A program made the position numbers and the translations under genes. 64,000 nt of DNA from Opitutus terrae PB90-1 (GTDB lineage Bacteria; Verrucomicrobiota; Verrucomicrobiia; Opitutales; Opitutaceae): the NCBI RefSeq assembly GCF_000019965.1, contig NC_010571.1:3543001-3607000 (forward strand), read 5' to 3'. Of this stretch, positions 34,045-43,413 are shown piece after piece (within the stretch, counting starts at the first letter, position 1; each line of letters starts with the position of its first letter). The notes beneath the pieces are model-generated. The model ran no database searches and was not told the origin of the DNA. It saw nothing but the letters and a program-made list of their open reading frames with translations.

Positions 34045-36291
34045 CTAGCTCCAGCTCAAATCGGTTTTGTTCAGCGGGAACTCGCGGATGCGCTTGCCGG
34101 TGGCGGCGAAGATCGCATTGCACACCGCCGGAGCGAGCGGCGGCAGCGCCGGCTCGCCGAGACCTGTCGTCGGATAATCCGTCCGCAGGAAGTGACACTC
34201 GATCTTCGTCGGCGTGTCGGGCATCCGGATCATCGGGTAATCGGCAAAGTTGCTCTGCACGATCCGGCCGCGTTCGAAGTCGAGTTCCTGGAACATGGCC
34301 GCGCCGAGTCCATCCACGATCGAGCCTTCGACTTGGTTTTCTGCGCCGCTGAGGTTCACGATCTGCGCGCCGACGTCGCACACGCATACGACCTTGTCGA
34401 CCTTCAGCGTGCCGTCCTGCGAGACCGTGACGTCCGCGACCTGCGCGACGTAGCCGCGGTGGCTGAAGTGAAACGCGATGCCCTGGCCCTGTCCGCGCGG
34501 GAGCTTCTTACCCCAGCCGGCTTTTTCCGCGACCAGCTTCACGACCGCCTTCATCCGCGCCGCGTTGTAGGGCTGGCCGCGCTCGCCGGTGCCCGGAACC
34601 ACGTCTTTGTCGCCGAGCAACGCGAGCCGAAACTCGACCGGATCGCGACCCGCGGCATGCGCAAGCTCATCGATGAAGCTGTGCATCACCCACGCGAACA
34701 CGCAGCTCCCGGGGGCGCGCCAAGGTCCCATCGGCAGCCCGGTCTCGAAGACGGTCTGCTCGGAGTGGAAGTTCGGTACCCAGCGGCCGGGAAACTCGTC
34801 GCCGTTCAACGAACCGCCGCTGCCCGGACGATCCTTGGTGTTGCCGAACGTCACGAAGTGATTGTGCCACGCGACCACGTTGCCGGCGCCATCGACGCCC
34901 GCTTTGAGGAAGTGGTAACCGCCCGGCCGGAACGCGTCGTGCCGCAGATCGTCCTCGCGCGTCCACTGAAGTTTCACCGGTGCGTTCACGCGTTGCGCAA
35001 TCGCAGCCGCCTCGACCATGAAATCGCTGGTCAACCGCCGGCCGAATCCGCCACCGATTCGCGTGACGTGCACGAGGATTTTCTCCTCCGGCACACCGAG
35101 CGTTTTGCTGATGAGCTGCTGACCCGAGCCCGGGTTTTGCGTCGGCGACCAGAGTTCAAAGCCGCCGTCCTTGAACCACGCGACGCAGTTCTGCGGTTCG
35201 AGATTGGCGTGGGAGATGAACGGATAGCGATAGGAGGCCGCGACCACGTGCGCGGCGGATTTCAGCGCGGCGGCGACGTCGCCGTCCTTGCGCAGCTGCA
35301 TCGTGCCGGGCTGCTTCGCCGCCTCCTCGGCTTTTGCGGTCCAGTCCGCCCAGCTTTCGGTGGCGGTTTTGCCCTCGTTCCAGGTCACGCGCAGTTTCTG
35401 CCGGGCGGAGAACGCGGCCCACGTCGACGTTGCGACGATGGCAACGCCGGGCATCAGCCCGTTCACGTTGTCCGTGCCCTCGATGATGAAGGCGTCGCGC
35501 ACGCCCGGCAGCGACTTGATCCGATCGAGATTGGCGTTCGCCGGTTTGCCGCCGAAGACGGGGCACTTCTCGTAAACGGCGTAAAGCATTCCGGGGAGCT
35601 TCGTGTCGATGCCGAACAGCGGCTGCCCCGTGACGATCTTGTGATTGTCGACGCCGGTGATCCGTTTGCCGAGTAGTCGGAAGTCGGCGGGATTCTTCAA
35701 CGGCACGGACTTTTCGTCCGGCACGGGCAACAGCGCCGCCTTCGCGACGAGTTCGCCGTAGGTCAGTTTGCGGCTGGTGGCGCGGTGATGCACCGCGCTC
35801 TGCTGCGCGTAGCATTCGGATTCCGGCACGCTCCACGTCTGCGCGGCCGCGGTGATGAGCATCGCGCGTGCGGTGGCCCCGGCGCGGCGGAAGAGATCGT
35901 AGTGATTCGGCGTCGAGGTGCTGCCGCCTGCGCCATACCACGGCTTGGCGTAGGCGGGGGTGAGGTCCGCCTGCTCGATGGAGACGTCCTTCCAGTCCAC
36001 CTCGAGTTCCTCGGCGACGACCATCGGGAGGGAGGTCTTGATGCCCTGGCCGCACTCGGGGTTTTTCGAGATGAGTGTGACAGCACCTGTCGGGGAAATC
36101 CGGATGTAGGCGCCGGGAATGAAATCGCCGGCGGGAATGTCTTTCGAGGCGTTGACGATCGGATCGGCGGCGAGCAGGTCCGTGACGCCGCGAAAATAGA
36201 ACGCGAGCATCAGTCCTCCGCCGGCGAGCGAGGACATTTTCAGGAAGCTGCGGCGGTCGATCGGCCGACTGAGGGTAGCAGGTGCGTTCAT
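34045..36291 (-). CDS. iorB: Isoquinoline 1-oxidoreductase-type molybdenum hydroxylase, large subunit
   Basis: 748 residues. A twin-arginine signal ([13 protein letters not shown], residues 13-25) suggests export with bound cofactor. The molybdopterin-binding region has GGGFGRR and ends with [18 protein letters not shown], where the Glu is the catalytic base of xanthine-dehydrogenase-family enzymes. The TAT signal and the order small-large without a FAD subunit are typical of IorAB-type aldehyde or N-heterocycle hydroxylases. Its start overlaps the iorA stop by 4 nt. The real substrate is unknown. No cytochrome c subunit follows. Confidence 0.88.
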   Translation of the reverse strand: MNAPATLSRPIDRRSFLKMSSLAGGGLMLAFYFRGVTDLLAADPIVNASKDIPAGDFIPGAYIRISPTGAVTLISKNPECGQGIKTSLPMVVAEELEVDWKDVSIEQADLTPAYAKPWYGAGGSTSTPNHYDLFRRAGATARAMLITAAAQTWSVPESECYAQQSAVHHRATSRKLTYGELVAKAALLPVPDEKSVPLKNPADFRLLGKRITGVDNHKIVTGQPLFGIDTKLPGMLYAVYEKCPVFGGKPANANLDRIKSLPGVRDAFIIEGTDNVNGLMPGVAIVATSTWAAFSARQKLRVTWNEGKTATESWADWTAKAEEAAKQPGTMQLRKDGDVAAALKSAAHVVAASYRYPFISHANLEPQNCVAWFKDGGFELWSPTQNPGSGQQLISKTLGVPEEKILVHVTRIGGGFGRRLTSDFMVEAAAIAQRVNAPVKLQWTREDDLRHDAFRPGGYHFLKAGVDGAGNVVAWHNHFVTFGNTKDRPGSGGSLNGDEFPGRWVPNFHSEQTVFETGLPMGPWRAPGSCVFAWVMHSFIDELAHAAGRDPVEFRLALLGDKDVVPGTGERGQPYNAARMKAVVKLVAEKAGWGKKLPRGQGQGIAFHFSHRGYVAQVADVTVSQDGTLKVDKVVCVCDVGAQIVNLSGAENQVEGSIVDGLGAAMFQELDFERGRIVQSNFADYPMIRMPDTPTKIECHFLRTDYPTTGLGEPALPPLAPAVCNAIFAATGKRIREFPLNKTDLSWS

Positions 36292-36779
36292 GCGACGGCC
36301 TCCTGCTTGGCGCCGTCGCTCATGCCGGCGGCGTGCTTGATTGCCTGGCGAATCCGGTAGTAGGTGGCGCAGCGGCAGAGGTTTCCCGCCATGGCGTCAT
36401 CGATGTCGGTGTCGGTCGGCTGCGGATTGCGCTTCAACAGCGCCGCGGCAGTCATGATCTGGCCGGCCTGGCAGTAGCCGCATTGGGCGACGTCGAGATC
36501 GATCCACGCCTGCTGCACCGGATGCAGGTGCGCGGCGTCGGCGGCGAGGCCTTCGATCGTGGTGATCTGCATGCTCGTCGCGGTCGAAACCGGGGTCAGG
36601 CACGAACGCGTGGGCACGCCGTCGAGGTGCACGGTGCAGGCGCCACACTGGCCGATCCCGCAGCCATATTTGGTTCCAACCAGTTCGAGGTGATCGCGAA
36701 GCACCCACAGCAGCGGGGTGTCGGCGGCCACGTCCACCGTGCGGGACTGGCCATTTACGTGCAGCGTGTATTTCGGCAT
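36288..36779 (-). CDS. iorA: 2Fe-2S subunit of the molybdenum hydroxylase
   Basis: 163 residues. An N-terminal plant-type ferredoxin cluster has Cys40, 45, 48 and 60 (CGIGQCGAC...C). The second, all-helical 2Fe-2S domain has Cys100, 103, 135 and 137 (CGYC...CRC). It passes electrons from the molybdenum centre. ATG at 36779 gives the normal start; the longer open frame upstream is unrelated. Coupled to iorB by a 4-nt overlap. Confidence 0.93.
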   Translation of the reverse strand: MPKYTLHVNGQSRTVDVAADTPLLWVLRDHLELVGTKYGCGIGQCGACTVHLDGVPTRSCLTPVSTATSMQITTIEGLAADAAHLHPVQQAWIDLDVAQCGYCQAGQIMTAAALLKRNPQPTDTDIDDAMAGNLCRCATYYRIRQAIKHAAGMSDGAKQEAVA

Positions 36780-36939
36780 GACGGAAGGGAGGAAGGTGTG
36801 ACGGTCGCGCGAGGCCGGGGGACCTGAAGCGCGCGAACGTGACTCCGGCAAAACCGGAGTCAACCGAGTGACGCTGCGAGTGCGGAAAAGATGCGCGGGG
36901 AAACTCACGCTGCGGGCTGGAAACGAAGTCTCACCGGCT

Positions 36940-37018
36940 GTAGGGCTGCCGCTTGCCGGCAGCCGTGAAACAAAACAGCACCAACGCATTCCCAGCCGGC
37001 GGCGAGCGCCGGCCCTAC
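36940..37018. repeat. Family B palindromic repeat, copy 3
   Basis: GTAGGGCTGCCGCTTGCCGGCAGCC at the left and GCCGGCGGCGAGCGCCGGCCCTAC at the right, separated by an AT-rich centre. It lies in the gap between purA (3' end) and iorA. Confidence 0.8.
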
Positions 37019-37057
37019 GAGCGAATCGCCCGCTTGAGCGAGGCTTCTGGAGAAGCT

Positions 37058-38602
37058 TCAGCCCAACTTCACCAACTGGGCGGTCGCGGGCACGTCCTTG
37101 ATGATCTGCGAGGGCTCGGGGCCGACGCCCAGGTAGCGGAGGTTCGGCAACTTGTCGGCGGCCGGCCACGCGGCGCCCTCGTAGGCGACGTCGAGCAGGC
37201 TCTTCATCATCGCGGCGACGTAGCGTTGGGCGTTGCGCGGCAGCTTCGCGAAATGCCGGACGTGCGAGATGTCCTCGGCCCAACCGGGATGCTTCGTGTA
37301 GACGGGGCGCAGAGTTTTGCGCACCGCCTCGTTGCGGGGCACGTGCGCGTAGCGCTTGCCGGAAGCGTCCTCGTAGGCGACGCAGATCTGCAGGTCACCG
37401 CGCCATTCGCCGGAATATGTGAGCGCGTCGGACTTGTTGATCATGACATCCTGAAAACCGCCGTAGCGCAGGACGTCACCTTTCTCCACGGCGTCGAACC
37501 AGCCGACCATGCGCTGCCGGCCGGTGCTGGTGCCGAACTCGAGCTGCTTGAGTTTCTGCGCGAGCGGGTGCGCGTCGTCCATCTGTGTCAGGAACGTGTG
37601 CGTGCCGACCTTCGTGTCGTAAGCTTTAGCGACGCCGAAAGTGTGGATCCGCTGGACCGGCACGCCGGCGCTCTGGAAAAACTCGGGCGTGTAGGTGTGC
37701 GAGGCGGTGACGTTGGGCGAAAAGCCGTGGCGCTTGTCGAGCCAGTAGGCCTGGCCGAATTCGCCGATGATCGTGTGGCCGGCGTGCAGTTCGCGCAAAA
37801 CCAGCTCGCGGACCTCGCCGATGTTCTTCGCGAGCGCGGTGCCGGCGTTCCAGTAAACCGACGTCAACCGCTCGAGATCGAAGCTGAACGGCGCGGCGCC
37901 GCGGAAGCGCGTGAAGTCGAACTCCTCGCGCGGAAACACGCCCATCTCGATCGCTTCGGCGTTGGCGCGCAGCTCGGCGGCGGTGAGCTTGTCGAAAAAT
38001 TCCGCGAAGGTTTCCGGTGCGACGCGGCACACGTGCTGGATCGTGCGCAGCGCGCGGTCCGCGCGTTGCGCGAGTTTGCGGGCAAAGTAGTTCGGTCCGC
38101 CGAGAAAATCGGCGTAGGTGATCTGCCATTGGCCGACCTCGTCGAGGTAGGCGGGCGTGATGCCTCGGCCGGTCGAGCCGCGCGGCTCCTCGGCGAGCAC
38201 CTTGGTGCGGTAATCCTCCCACGCGAGATCGAGCAGTCGGTGCGTGAGATCCGACACGAGCGTGCGTTCGTCGATCAGCAGCCGCGCCAGCACCGGGTGG
38301 CCTTTGGCCTCGAGCGGACGGGTTTCCCACCAGATCTTGCGCGGATCGGCGACGACCCCGCTGCCGACGCACAGGTGCGGTGCGTCGCGCACGACGACGC
38401 CGGCGGGGAGCAGGTTGAGCTTGATGCCCCCGGCCGTGTGGCCGGAGTTGGCGCCTCCGTTCACCTTCAACACGACGCTCACCGCTGCGGGCGTGGAGCG
38501 AAGCTCGTCGGCGACCTCGGGAATCAGGCGGCCCTTGCCCTCGTCGCCGAGAGAAATGCCCACATCCGCGATGATCTGGCTGGAGAAGGGGAGGAGAGAC
38601 AT
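37058..38602 (-). CDS. purA: Adenylosuccinate synthetase (long, divergent form)
   Basis: 514 residues, about 80 longer than the usual ~430. Signature motifs are kept: GDEGKG near the N-terminus with the catalytic Asp, NGGANSGHT with the catalytic His, [10 protein letters not shown] and C-terminal VGPEPSQII. The enzyme joins IMP and aspartate using GTP, the first committed step to AMP. The extra length is spread over insertions in the middle (about 130-330). ATG at 38602 is preceded directly by a GGTTGC-N8-GCAACC hairpin. guaB, the other IMP branch enzyme, lies 199 nt upstream on the same strand. Confidence 0.88.
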   Translation of the reverse strand: MSLLPFSSQIIADVGISLGDEGKGRLIPEVADELRSTPAAVSVVLKVNGGANSGHTAGGIKLNLLPAGVVVRDAPHLCVGSGVVADPRKIWWETRPLEAKGHPVLARLLIDERTLVSDLTHRLLDLAWEDYRTKVLAEEPRGSTGRGITPAYLDEVGQWQITYADFLGGPNYFARKLAQRADRALRTIQHVCRVAPETFAEFFDKLTAAELRANAEAIEMGVFPREEFDFTRFRGAAPFSFDLERLTSVYWNAGTALAKNIGEVRELVLRELHAGHTIIGEFGQAYWLDKRHGFSPNVTASHTYTPEFFQSAGVPVQRIHTFGVAKAYDTKVGTHTFLTQMDDAHPLAQKLKQLEFGTSTGRQRMVGWFDAVEKGDVLRYGGFQDVMINKSDALTYSGEWRGDLQICVAYEDASGKRYAHVPRNEAVRKTLRPVYTKHPGWAEDISHVRHFAKLPRNAQRYVAAMMKSLLDVAYEGAAWPAADKLPNLRYLGVGPEPSQIIKDVPATAQLVKLG

Positions 38603-38622
38603 GGTTGCGAGAAGTGGCAACC
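38603..38622 (-). promoter_or_regulatory. Hairpin directly upstream of the purA start codon
   Basis: On the minus strand GGTTGC-CACTTCTC-GCAACC abuts the ATG. The stem would cover the ribosome entry region. It shares the 9-mer GGTTGCCAC with the region of the guaB start. Confidence 0.4.
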
Positions 38623-38741
38623 GAAGCTCACCGGATACGGGCGAAAAGACCCCTGTTGCCGGGCAGGAAAGAGCCGAGCGGGCGGGCAAGGGCAAACAAA
38701 AACCAGTCGAGTGAGGGCGTCGGTGTGCCCTCAGTTTCCGG

Positions 38742-38800
38742 CAAACCCACGGGCGGGACGCCCGTGCCAGGTGGCATGAGCGTCCCGCCCGTGTCAGAAA
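38742..38800. repeat. Family A palindromic repeat, copy 5
   Basis: CACGGGCGGGACGCCCGTGCCAGGTGGCATGAGCGTCCCGCCCGTGTCAGAAAA, nearly identical to the copy at 26994. It ends 2 nt after the guaB 3' end and lies between guaB and purA. Confidence 0.85.
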
Positions 38801-38801
38801 A

Positions 38802-40379
38802 TCAGTTCTTCCGCGTGGAGACTTCGATCACGTCGTGCGGTTCGGCTTCCTTGCGGCCGGCGGAGGTCACGCGCACATAGCGGGCGTTCGCGCGCAGCGC
38901 GGGGAGATTTTTCGCCCCCAGGTAGCCCATGCCGCTTTGCACGCCGCCGATGAGATTGCCGAGCACGTCGTCGACGGAGCCGGAAACTTCCTTCAACGCC
39001 TCGATGCCCTCGGCCGCGACCTTGCGGGTGTTGTCATTCCGGTCGTGACCATAGCGCGCGGCGCTGCCGGCCTTCATCGCGGAGAGCGAACCCATGCCGC
39101 GATACTGTTTATAGACCTTGCCGCTGATCTCCATGATTTCGCCTGGAGCCTCGCGGCAGCCGGCGAGCAGTCCGCCGCAGATCACCGCGTCGGCGAGCGT
39201 GAGCGCCTTGACGATGTCACCCGATTTCACGATGCCGCCGTCGGCGATGAGTTTCACGCCTGCGGTCTTCGCGGCGAGGCTGGCGACGTAAAGTGCGGTC
39301 AGCTGCGGAATGCCGACACCGGCGACCATCCGCGTGGTGCAGATCGACCCGGGGCCCTGACCGATCTTGATGGCGTGGGCGCCGCACTCGGCGAGATAAG
39401 TCACGCCATTGCCGCTCGTGACGTTGCCGGCGATCAGGGTCACCTGCGGGAACGCGCCGTGGACCAGTTTCACCACGTCGCCGACACCGGCAGTGTGGCC
39501 GTGCGCAGTGGAAACGGCAATGGCGTCCACGTGCTCGTCGACGAGATGACCGACGTGGTTGAGAATCTTCTCGCGGTCGAGCGAACCATCGGACTTGCGG
39601 ACCGGCGACAGCGCGGCGCCGACAACGAGTCGGAAGCTGGCGTCGCGCGCGGGCTTCCGGCGCGACTTGGTCTCGCTCGTGATCTTCTCGACGTCGGAGA
39701 TGGTGACAAGGCCGCGCAGCCGGTCCGCGCCATCGACGACGAGCATTTTGTTCACGCCGACGTGCGTGGAGAAGAAGCTGTCGGCCGCCTTGATCGGATC
39801 CTTGGCGACAGCGGCTTCGTTTTCCGTAATCAACTGGGCGCGCGGCGTCATCACGTCGGTGACGGGTTTCGCCTTGTAGCGCTCCTTGACCACGTTTCCC
39901 GAGAGCAGTCCGACGAGGTGCCCCTCGGCATCGAGCACGGGGAAGGTCGAGAATGCGAAGCGTTTCGACTCGATCATCGCCAGCACGTCGCCGATCAGCT
40001 GATCGGGCGTGACGGTGATCGGATCCTGGATCAGTCCATGGATGTGGCGTTTCACGCGCGCCACTTCCTTGATCTGCTCCTTCGGCGGCATGTTGTAGTG
40101 GATCAGTCCGAGTCCACCGTTGAGCGCCATCGCGATCGCCATGCGCGACTCCGTGACGGTGTCCATGTCCGACGAGATGATCGGAATCTGCAGCCGGAGC
40201 GCGTCGCTCAGCGCGGTGGACGTTTCGGCATCTTTCGGCAGAATCTCCGAGTAGAGCGTGGCCAGTGACACATCGTCGAAGGTCAGGCCGACCGGCAGAT
40301 TCGCCCGGAAGAACGCATCGGCCGGAAGGTAGAATTCGGCATCCGCGCCGGTGAGGGAAGACGTGGCAACCTTAGTCAT
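38802..40379 (-). CDS. guaB: IMP dehydrogenase
   Basis: 525 residues. A TIM barrel is interrupted by two CBS domains (about 117-235). The catalytic loop [13 protein letters not shown] puts the nucleophile at Cys347. [10 protein letters not shown] and the flap Arg-Tyr (SAARYG) are kept. It oxidises IMP to XMP with NAD, the first step to GMP. Two changes stand out: the usual D(S/T)(S/A)HGH is STAHGH, so the conserved Asp is Ser290, and the usual SA(A)MDTVTE reads [12 protein letters not shown] at 40379 lies in the loop of a strong hairpin. Confidence 0.9.
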   Translation of the reverse strand: MTKVATSSLTGADAEFYLPADAFFRANLPVGLTFDDVSLATLYSEILPKDAETSTALSDALRLQIPIISSDMDTVTESRMAIAMALNGGLGLIHYNMPPKEQIKEVARVKRHIHGLIQDPITVTPDQLIGDVLAMIESKRFAFSTFPVLDAEGHLVGLLSGNVVKERYKAKPVTDVMTPRAQLITENEAAVAKDPIKAADSFFSTHVGVNKMLVVDGADRLRGLVTISDVEKITSETKSRRKPARDASFRLVVGAALSPVRKSDGSLDREKILNHVGHLVDEHVDAIAVSTAHGHTAGVGDVVKLVHGAFPQVTLIAGNVTSGNGVTYLAECGAHAIKIGQGPGSICTTRMVAGVGIPQLTALYVASLAAKTAGVKLIADGGIVKSGDIVKALTLADAVICGGLLAGCREAPGEIMEISGKVYKQYRGMGSLSAMKAGSAARYGHDRNDNTRKVAAEGIEALKEVSGSVDDVLGNLIGGVQSGMGYLGAKNLPALRANARYVRVTSAGRKEAEPHDVIEVSTRKN

Positions 40380-40390
40380 AAGTTGCCATG
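40362..40390 (-). promoter_or_regulatory. Hairpin presenting the guaB start codon in its loop
   Basis: On the minus strand CATGGCAAC pairs with GTTGCCACG over 9 bp (one G-T), leaving an 11-nt loop TTATGACTAAG that contains the guaB ATG. The upstream ATG in the stem opens a 5-codon frame (MATYD, stop) overlapping the guaB start. Confidence 0.45.
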
Positions 40391-40538
40391 AACGAAGTAG
40401 GGTGGGCCGGGAAAAGGGCAACCCGTTTTTTTGCGCGGCCCACGTCTGAACGCATGCGGGTCGCGAGGCCGCACGTTTGGGGGCTTTCGTGGCCCCTCGG
40501 TCTGCCTCAACGGTTCCCGACGGGCACGGAGCGCCGAT

Positions 40539-40590
40539 CACGGCAAGACGCCCGTGCCACGCTGCGCGCGGGCGGGATGCCTGTGCGACC
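40539..40590. repeat. Degenerate family A repeat, copy 6
   Basis: CACGGCAAGACGCCCGTGCCACGCTGCGCGCGGGCGGGATGCCTGTG in the divergent guaB/menC gap (259 nt). The rest of the gap has no clear promoter. Confidence 0.6.
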
Positions 40591-40638
40591 GTGCTTTGCG
40601 CTTTGCGTTGCGCGGGCGGCGCGCTTGTGTGGACGCGC

Positions 40639-41730
40639 ATGAGACTTGGCTTCGCGTATCGGCGTTATCGGCTGCGGTTTCGCGCTCCGGTTCGCACCGC
40701 GCACGGCGTGTGGACGGAACGCGAAGGCGTGTGGGTGCGCTTGTGCGATGAGGCAGGCCATGCGGGCTACGGCGAGGCGGCGCCGATTCCATGGTTCGGA
40801 ACGGAGACGATCGGGCAAACCGAAGCGGTGGCGCGGGCGATCGGTCCGAAGCTCGATGCCAACGACGAGGAGTCCCTCGCGGATGCTGCAGTCGAAGCGC
40901 CTTGTCTCGTGAACGCGCTGCGCAGCGCGTGGCACGGCTTGCAGGAGGAATCGCGCCGAACGACCGGCCACGCATCGGCGGCGACTCAGGCGGACGACCC
41001 GACGGAGTTTCGTTCGGTCGCGGCGTTGCTCCCGGCCGGACGCGCGGCGCTGGGCGTAATCACGGAGAAGGCGGAAGCCGGGTTCCGTGTTTTCAAATGG
41101 AAAGTCGGCGTGGCCAACGTGGGCGACGAGCTTGTCCTGTTGGACGACGTTTGTGCAGCGCTGCCGGATGGCGCGAAACTGCGGCTCGACGCGAATGGCG
41201 CGTGGGACCGTCGGCAGGCGGAACGGTGGCTCGAGCGGTGTGCCGAGCGGCCGATCGAGTTTGTCGAACAACCCTGTCTGGCTGCGGCGGCCGAGGCTCC
41301 GGCGCAAAGACGGAAGATCGAGGACACGTTGCGCGGGCTGGCGGAGGATTATCCGACACCGATTGCGCTGGACGAGTCGTTGGTGGTCGACGGCGATGTT
41401 GCGCGCTGGCTGGCGGAGGGTTGGCGAGGCGTGTTCGTGTTGAAACCTGCGCTGCTGGCGGCCCCGTGGACGGCAGTCGCCAAACTGGCGGCGGCGAAGG
41501 CCTCAGTGGTGTTCTCGTCGGCCTTGGAGACAATCGTCGGCGCGCGCGCCGCGTTGCACCTTGCGTTCACGTGGCCGGGCGAGCGGAAAGCGCTGGGCTT
41601 CGGCGTCTGGCCGCTGTTCGCCGAATCGCGCTGCGACGGACCGACCGCCGCGCCGTTCCTGCGCTGGAGTGACGTGAAGCGACTCGATCCGGCACGAGCC
41701 TGGGCAGCGCTGGAGGAGAAGGCGTCATGA
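40639..41730 (+). CDS. menC: o-Succinylbenzoate synthase
   Basis: 363 residues, enolase superfamily. The barrel carries the Lys pair in FKWKVG, metal ligands Asp ([10 protein letters not shown]), Glu (IEFVEQP) and Asp (IALDES), and the second-half Lys (VLKPAL). This order is the MenC/MLE pattern; the following menE gene makes OSB synthase the best call. It dehydrates SHCHC to o-succinylbenzoate in menaquinone synthesis. Its stop overlaps the menE start as ATGA. Confidence 0.87.
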   Translation: MRLGFAYRRYRLRFRAPVRTAHGVWTEREGVWVRLCDEAGHAGYGEAAPIPWFGTETIGQTEAVARAIGPKLDANDEESLADAAVEAPCLVNALRSAWHGLQEESRRTTGHASAATQADDPTEFRSVAALLPAGRAALGVITEKAEAGFRVFKWKVGVANVGDELVLLDDVCAALPDGAKLRLDANGAWDRRQAERWLERCAERPIEFVEQPCLAAAAEAPAQRRKIEDTLRGLAEDYPTPIALDESLVVDGDVARWLAEGWRGVFVLKPALLAAPWTAVAKLAAAKASVVFSSALETIVGARAALHLAFTWPGERKALGFGVWPLFAESRCDGPTAAPFLRWSDVKRLDPARAWAALEEKAS

Positions 41731-42887
41731 CACGGGCGGACGTGTTGTCGTTGTTGCGCGCGACAGGTTGTGCGCAGGAAACCGGCGGAACGGTTTTTTT
41801 GAGTGATCCGCGGTGGAGCAAAGCGGAACGCGCACAGGTTGAAGCAGCGCGATCGAATGCGGCGGGCCGGATGAGCGAGAACGAGCCCGACGGATGGATC
41901 TGCCTTCCGACGGGCGGAACGAGCGGCGCGATTCGGTTCGCGCGGCACGATGAGCAGACGTTGCTCGCGGCAGTCGATGGATTCGTGCGGCATTTTCAGC
42001 TGACGCGAGTCAACGCGGTCGACGTGCTGCCGCCGTTTCACGTCAGCGGACTGATGGCGCGGCTCCGCAGCGCGGCGACGGGTGGCACGCACGTGGCGTG
42101 GGACTGGAAACGGCTCGAAGGCGGCGAGCGGCCCGAACTCTCCGCGAGCGCCGGGGAATGGGTGCTCTCACTCGTGCCAACGCAACTGCAGCGGTTGCTC
42201 GGAAACGCCGCGGCTGTGGAGTGGCTGCGCGCTTTTGCCATCGTCTTTCTCGGTGGCGGGCCGGTGTGGCCGGCGTTGGCGGATCAGGCGGCACGCGCAG
42301 GCATTCGGGTTTCGCTGAGCTATGGAATGACCGAGACGGCGGCCATGGTCACGGCGCTTTTGCCGGATGAGTTTCTCGCGGGCGGACGCAGCGTCGGGCG
42401 CGCCTTGCCGCACGCGCGGCTGGAGTTGTCCGCGGCGGGCGTGATCCGGATTGCGGGTGCGTCGGTGTTTCGCGGCTACTATCCGGCCCATCTGGCGAGC
42501 CGCGAATTCGAGACGTCGGATCTCGGCGAGATCGCGGCCGATGGCCGGCTGACTGTCTTAGGGCGCCACGATGCGGTCATCATCAGCGGCGGCGAAAAGG
42601 TGAACCCGGTGGAAGTGGAGGCGGTGTTGCGCGCGACCGGAGCGTTCGAGGATGTGGCGGTGCTGGGCGTGCCGGACGAGGAGTGGGGCGAACGAATCGT
42701 CGCGTGCTATCCAGCCGTGACCGTACCGGATCTCGGATACGTGGGGCGGAAAGTAGCGGAACAGTTGGCGGGATTCAGGCGGCCGAAGGCTTACGTGGCG
42801 GTGGCCGATTGGCCGCGGAATGCCCAGGGCAAGCTCAACCGAGTACTCCTGCAAAAGGCCGTCGTGGCGCAGCGTTCCACCGACTAG
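41727..42887 (+). CDS. menE: o-Succinylbenzoate--CoA ligase (short form)
   Basis: 386 residues, shorter than the usual 450-490. The adenylate-forming signatures are LPTGGTSGAIRFARH (P-loop), LSYGMTETAAMV (A5) and the C-terminal VIISGGEKVNPVEVEAVL (A8) with the catalytic Lys near the end (NAQGKLNR). The N-terminal subdomain is reduced. It makes OSB-CoA from o-succinylbenzoate, ATP and CoA. It overlaps menC by 4 nt, and its stop shares a CTAG palindrome with the convergent thioesterase gene. Confidence 0.87.
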   Translation: MTRADVLSLLRATGCAQETGGTVFLSDPRWSKAERAQVEAARSNAAGRMSENEPDGWICLPTGGTSGAIRFARHDEQTLLAAVDGFVRHFQLTRVNAVDVLPPFHVSGLMARLRSAATGGTHVAWDWKRLEGGERPELSASAGEWVLSLVPTQLQRLLGNAAAVEWLRAFAIVFLGGGPVWPALADQAARAGIRVSLSYGMTETAAMVTALLPDEFLAGGRSVGRALPHARLELSAAGVIRIAGASVFRGYYPAHLASREFETSDLGEIAADGRLTVLGRHDAVIISGGEKVNPVEVEAVLRATGAFEDVAVLGVPDEEWGERIVACYPAVTVPDLGYVGRKVAEQLAGFRRPKAYVAVADWPRNAQGKLNRVLLQKAVVAQRSTD

Positions 42888-43291
42888 CCCGCGTCGACCC
42901 ACCGGGCCAACGCCGGCGGGAGCGGCACGCGCGTGCGCTTTTCGGGCGAGGTGGAGACGTGCTCGGTTCGGACCCGGGCGGCCAGCTTCTCGGGCGGGCC
43001 GGCGCGGAAAACTTCGTAGCGGATGGCGAAGGAATTCTCGCCGAGCCGCTCGGGCGACAGTGTCACGCGCACGCGTTCGCCGGGCCGGAGTGGTCGCAGA
43101 TATTCGGCTTCGCTCTTGGCGATGGGCACGATGGTGCCGGTGTCCGCGAAAAAGCGGGCGAGATCGATCCCGCCCGCGGCCAGCGCCTCTTCGTAGGCTT
43201 CGTGACAGAGTGCAAAGAAGTTCGCGAAGAACACCACGCCTGCGGCATCGGTGTCAGCGAACCGAATCGTCCGATGGTAGGTGAAAGCCAT
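42884..43291 (-). CDS. 1,4-dihydroxy-2-naphthoyl-CoA hydrolase-type thioesterase
   Basis: 135-residue hotdog-fold thioesterase. The motif FADTDAAGVVFFANFF near the N-terminus carries the catalytic Asp of the 4-hydroxybenzoyl-CoA thioesterase group, and its DxDAAGVVFF form is typical of DHNA-CoA hydrolases. Next to menC-menE it most likely releases 1,4-dihydroxy-2-naphthoate in menaquinone synthesis. It is convergent with menE, and each gene's TAG stop lies on one strand of the same CTAG. Confidence 0.85.
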   Translation of the reverse strand: MAFTYHRTIRFADTDAAGVVFFANFFALCHEAYEEALAAGGIDLARFFADTGTIVPIAKSEAEYLRPLRPGERVRVTLSPERLGENSFAIRYEVFRAGPPEKLAARVRTEHVSTSPEKRTRVPLPPALARWVDAG

Positions 43292-43413
43292 CGGGCACCA
43301 CGAAACACACGGCGGGCGCGAAAGGGAGGAAAAAATGACCGGCGCTCCGCAGCCCGCGGCGTTGGACGCGGCGGCTGCTTTACCCGTTGCGGATATTGCT
43401 TACAGCTTGTCGC

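Noticed and set aside
34192-35676. A 494-codon plus-strand frame.
   Set aside because: It is antisense to iorB.
36953-38779. A 608-codon plus-strand frame.
   Set aside because: It is the shadow of purA, which has clear family motifs on the other strand.
38835-40268. A 477-codon plus-strand frame.
   Set aside because: It is antisense to guaB and has no recognisable domain.
37058-40379. A phage-type 2-aminoadenine (PurZ) pathway.
   Set aside because: PurA keeps the catalytic Asp and His of normal adenylosuccinate synthetase, GuaB is not part of that pathway, and no phage genes are near.
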